Shown here: positions 60,311 to 64,000 of the stretch, one piece after another
Position numbering within the stretch: the first letter of the stretch is position 1
Layout: every line of letters starts with the position of its first letter
Source of the DNA: Microcebus murinus
Lineage: Eukaryota; Chordata; Mammalia; Primates; Cheirogaleidae
NCBI RefSeq assembly: GCF_040939455.1
Contig: NC_134120.1
Location: forward strand, 18,094,501 to 18,158,500
Reading direction: 5' to 3'
DNA: 64,000 nucleotides
The notes under the pieces: generated by a model
The model's database searches: none
Seen by the model: the letters and a program-made list of their open reading frames with translations, nothing else
Told to the model about the DNA's origin: nothing
Program-made: the position numbers and the translations under genes

Positions 60311-61409
60311 TTGGAGATACAAACAGCATAACTGAGTGAAAATATTGGTATGTCTACATTGCAGTATCCCCACCTGTCCAAGTCCAAGGCCCCTTTCCCC
60401 TTGCAACATGTCAGAGAGAATTCACCAGAATGAGAGGTGGTGTCCTCTGTGTTATTATTGCACCTGTGCCCCCCAACGCCGCTGGAAACAGACGGCCAAC
60501 CTGAATCCCTCCCCGAGATCACTTTCCACCCTGGTGGCGGCTGTCTCAGATAGTTTCAGAACCTTAATTTACCTTTTGTTACCCTGACTTTTCTTCCACA
60601 GCACAAGTGAGATGAGGCTCCAATGATTTAGCTAAAGATTTCAGCAAAAGAAAAGAGAACTGCACACAGAAAGTAAGTCAGACCTGACTACGGCTTGTGA
60701 TCCTCTCAGGATTCCTACCTCGAGGTCATCCTTATGGTAGTCTCAGCCTGCTGGCTGCCTCCCAGCCTAGCTCCTGGCTCTTCTCATAGGGATGGAGCCA
60801 CTGTCACCTGGTTACCTGGGAGTGTCCTTGAGAATGCCCAGACTCCTTAGCATCTGGGCCTAGAGAGAAGGAGGTTTTTCTCTTATATCACTCTCCCAAA
60901 CCTTCACGTCCTGCTATAGACTCTCACCTTCCAAAGGATGACAGGCAGCAGAATGGGCCACCATCTTCATGAAGGAATCTGCCCCTTGTCCTCAAGCATC
61001 TCTATTTGAATAAAAGATCTTGCTACCAATCTTTGAAAATCATCATTAAAGGAATAGTCTGCCCAAAAGTTGTGTTTATTTCTCTACCTTTTGCAATACA
61101 GTATATTTTGAAATAATAGTTTCCCCAAAGTTAAAAAACAATAGGTCTCGTTCCAGCCAGGACACACTCTCAAGTACCAAAAGCAACCTCTGTAACAAAC
61201 CAGACCAAATATTCAGCTCCTTACAACCACAAAGATCTGTCTCTCATTCACATCACATGGCAGTTGAGGGTTTGCTGTAGACATGCAGTTCCTTTCCACC
61301 TGCCTACATTTCAGGACCCAGGCTGAAGCACAGCCACCGTTAGACATGCTGTTGGCATGGCAGAGGATGAAGAGGAAGAGCTTGAGCAAGCAAAGCTTCT
61401 GTGTGGGTG
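60311..61409. other. No recognised gene or repeat
   Basis: Mixed-composition DNA with frames up to 90 codons overlapping on both strands. Confidence 0.4.
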
Positions 61410-61740
61410 TGGCAAACAGGTTGAGTATCCTTCATCCAAAATTCTTGGGACCAGAAGTGTTTTGAAATTTTTGCATATTCATAATAAGTTATGTTGGGGG
61501 TGTGACCCAAGTCTAAACACAAAATTCATTTATGTTTTGTATACACCTTACACATATAGCCTGAAGGTAATTGTACACAATATTTGTGATAATTTTGTGC
61601 ATGAACCAAACTTTGTGTACATTGAAGCATCAAGAAAGCAAAGGTTTCAGGTGCAGAATGTCCCACCTGTGATATCATGTCCTCACTCAGAAAGTTTCCA
61701 ATTCTGGATTTTTGGATTAGGGTTGCACAAACTGTATTGC
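61410..61740 (+). mobile_element. MER2 (Tigger-type DNA transposon)
   Basis: 'GGTTGAGTATCCTTCATCCA', 'GGGACCAGAAGTGTTTTGAA', 'GACCCAAGTCTAAACACAAA', 'ACACATATAGCCTGAAGGTA' and 'GTGTACATTGAAGCATCAAG' are MER2 in order. The 136-codon frame at 61357-61767 covers it and is chance. Confidence 0.9.
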
Positions 61741-64000
61741 CACTTACATTTGCATTTCAATGGCTAAAAGAAATCAAATGGCCAAGCCAGATGCCAGTTG
61801 GGTGGGGAAGTATAATCACCCCTAGGCAGGTGCTTGAAGTCACACAGCTGCAGATAAAGAAGTTGGGGAAAGACAAAAATTGAACATGAAAACAATCAGT
61901 GGTGCCACGTTTCCCAGTATCTACTTCACTGCTTTAGGGGTCCATGTTCCAAATTCCCAAGTATGAAGGGCTGTTGAAGATGAAGAGGTGGCTTCTTGGT
62001 TCCGGCCTAGCACTAGTGGTGGCCTGAGGAGTCATAGCACCCTGGTGCTATGACTGGGTGGGTCATTTCCTGTTTCATGCTCTGAGCCCACAGAGCTGAT
62101 CCAAAGGATGAGAATAGCTCTTAAGTCATTCTCCTTCTGGCCTCCTTTGTTTTTACTTAGATGCCCGGGGGTTAGAAAGACTACATACACACGGCAGTGC
62201 TGAGCAGGAAGGACTGGCCTAAGATTCTCCCAGATCTCAGAAGAACAACCAAACTCACGACTGTACTCAGCAGCAAATCGGCACCAAGGACAGTGGCAGC
62301 AGTGGTGGGGAGGTGGGTCGGAGGGAGGGTGCTTCTGAGTGCTGACGCTTCTCTCTGACCCCAGTGGGTGCAGTTCCTGTAGATACCCCTCGGTGAGGCA
62401 GGAAGAAAAGGAGTAGGAATCCCAGTATTCAGGATAGGCCACAAGGAGACAAAATAAAGGAAATGTTATAGACGTATATTTCTAAAAGGGAGTGCCTGTG
62501 TCCACCCATCTTAGGCAGCAGTTCCAGGTGGGCAGAGAACATCTGTGAGCTGGTTCGTGTAATTCTCATACCCTATGCATAGGCACTGCTACAGAGCTGC
62601 TTGGTTTGGAGATCAAACACGACTACAGTTTAACTTTATTTCTGTCACCTCTTTGAGGCACATAGTGGTCTTGTTCATTTTCTTTTTGCAGAACATCATG
62701 GGCCTTTGAGCTTTCTGAATGGCGGAATTTTATGTCCAACTTTTTCCAGCTAATGACTTGCCTTACTATCTTCATTCTCCTCCCAAATACACATGAATAT
62801 GTGTGTGTGTCTGTGTGTGAGATATATATGAAAGAAAGATGGAAAGATGTATCTGCCCACACATACATACATAGAGATGAGAGAAGAGAGATTACTATAA
62901 ACAAGATACTGAACCTGATGCTATTCATCCTCCTACCTCAGTATGTCATTAAATTATATTTATTTGTGCTTTCTCCTCCATTGAAAGCCTTTAGGGAACA
63001 TGTGAAATATGATGTTGTCAGTCGGTAACAGTTTAAATTGAATGTTATATTTTTATGTAAATTGATATTTACATAACAATAACCTTTTGAGAAGACATAA
63101 CTATTTTACATTGGTCTTTCATTAATTTTTATGGTATAAATTCCCCATAAGCAACCAATGCTCGTAAAGACAGTGACGCTAGGATTTCTTTGGTCAGTCC
63201 TTTTCTATCCTGAAGTCATCAGGGTCTGTATAATCAAGTGCATCTAATATATGAAAACATCCTACTGCTCTTTGCATCTTCCCTTGTCAACCTTCTGATT
63301 GAGTGTTTTGCTTGATGTGAATCTGCTTAAAGGATATTTGCCTTTATCCTTTTCTTATTCTTATTGCATCTTTCAGCTTAAGTGTAAAATCTTCTGGTTT
63401 TGCCATTTTTATCCCACAGGACATCACTATTTCTCTTTAATCTTTTGTACTTATCTGATCTAGCTTTCCACTGTGCGTGGATTTCCCATTTGGGTTTAAG
63501 CTGCTTATAGAATTCTGATTTTGGCTAATTAGATTTAATTCTGAAAGCTGAGAAAGGACTAAATATATCACTTTTTACCCCCCTCTCCCCAGAAAAAAAG
63601 TTCTGTCCCAGATGTAGGTGTCTGGAGCCTAAACAAGTGAGGGTCCTGACATCCCAGACATAATCATGTGGTATCATCTTATGGGATACGATACAAGTTG
63701 CTGTGCCCCAACCCCTCTTCCTGCCAAATTTCTCCCACCTGCTGCTGGCTGGCTGGCTGCTGCTTGGAATAACTTTATCTGGGAAGTTAAGTTTTTCATT
63801 CCACAATTACAAGTATCTTAAAATGCACAGACACATGGAAGAAGGAAAATGATTTAAACTTACTTAAATTTTCCTAGAGTTAAGAAATTTTTTTCTTTCT
63901 TTCTTTCTTTTTTTTTTAGAGAAAGTTTCAATACGAGGAAGTTCCTAGGTGCCAAAATGTTTAGAAGATGAAATTTTTCTACTTCACATTTTGTCCAGAC
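61741..64000. other. No recognised gene; simple repeats only
   Basis: An interrupted (TG)n lies at 62800-62820, and a (TTTC)n followed by T8 lies at 63893-63918. The 136- and 87-codon minus-strand frames at 62032-62444 overlap in different phases and show no domain. The right end of the window shows no gene edge. Confidence 0.45.

Noticed and set aside
61357..61767. 136-codon plus-strand frame
   Set aside because: It runs through a MER2 transposon, which is non-coding.
62032..62444. 136- and 87-codon minus-strand frames
   Set aside because: They overlap in different phases, and neither has a recognisable domain.

Overview
This 64 kb window is primate nuclear DNA, most likely from a strepsirrhine and probably a lemur. 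The evidence is the repeats: full-length Alu elements with intact target-site duplications carry the A/T-rich central segment (an 'aattaattggccaact' block between the two monomers) that I associate with lemuriform Alus. L1 3' ends of a type I associate with strepsirrhines are also present, over a background of older mammalian repeats (MIR, L2, MLT1, MER3/5/20, mariner). I found no convincing protein-coding gene. The longest open frame is 179 codons, lies in C/T-rich DNA, and has no domain, homology I recognise or codon structure. The window is therefore intergenic or deep intronic.

Layout. At the left edge (1-554) is the end of a CpG-rich endogenous retroviral LTR with a TATA box, a poly(A) signal and a 24-bp CCAAT-box array. 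From 2 to 9 kb there are scattered MIRs, a (CA)n tract, an antisense MLT1 LTR containing a tiny L1 insertion, MER20, and an antisense old L1 carrying an Alu. From 9.2 to 19.7 kb is almost unbroken nested LINE-1: HAL1/L1M-type sequence, an L1 with a 5' inversion, a minus-strand L1 3' end, an L1 with a 113-bp internal templated copy, and a sense L1 split by an antisense L1, then by an Alu and a 5S rRNA retropseudogene. From 20 to 31 kb lie apparently single-copy DNA, MER3, MER5A, MLT1, a complete 1.3 kb dead mariner transposon, MIRs, an Alu and a 240-bp polypurine tract. From 31 to 43 kb is mostly single-copy DNA with MIR/L2 relics, a (TG)n tract and a second LTR. From 43.7 to 48.1 kb is a long antisense old L1. 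From 48 to 64 kb are MIRs, L2s, an AluJ-type element, probable LTR relics, MER2 and single-copy DNA.

No biological system encoded by several genes was seen. The informative signals are records of mutation and transposition: a near-identical 113-bp duplication inside old L1 sequence, a tail-less 5S retropseudogene with exact target-site duplications, a complete mariner bounded by TA dinucleotides, a twin-primed L1, and two unrelated LTRs that both carry 24-bp tandem CCAAT units. Family names come from memory of consensus sequences, not from a search, and many boundaries are approximate by tens of bases.
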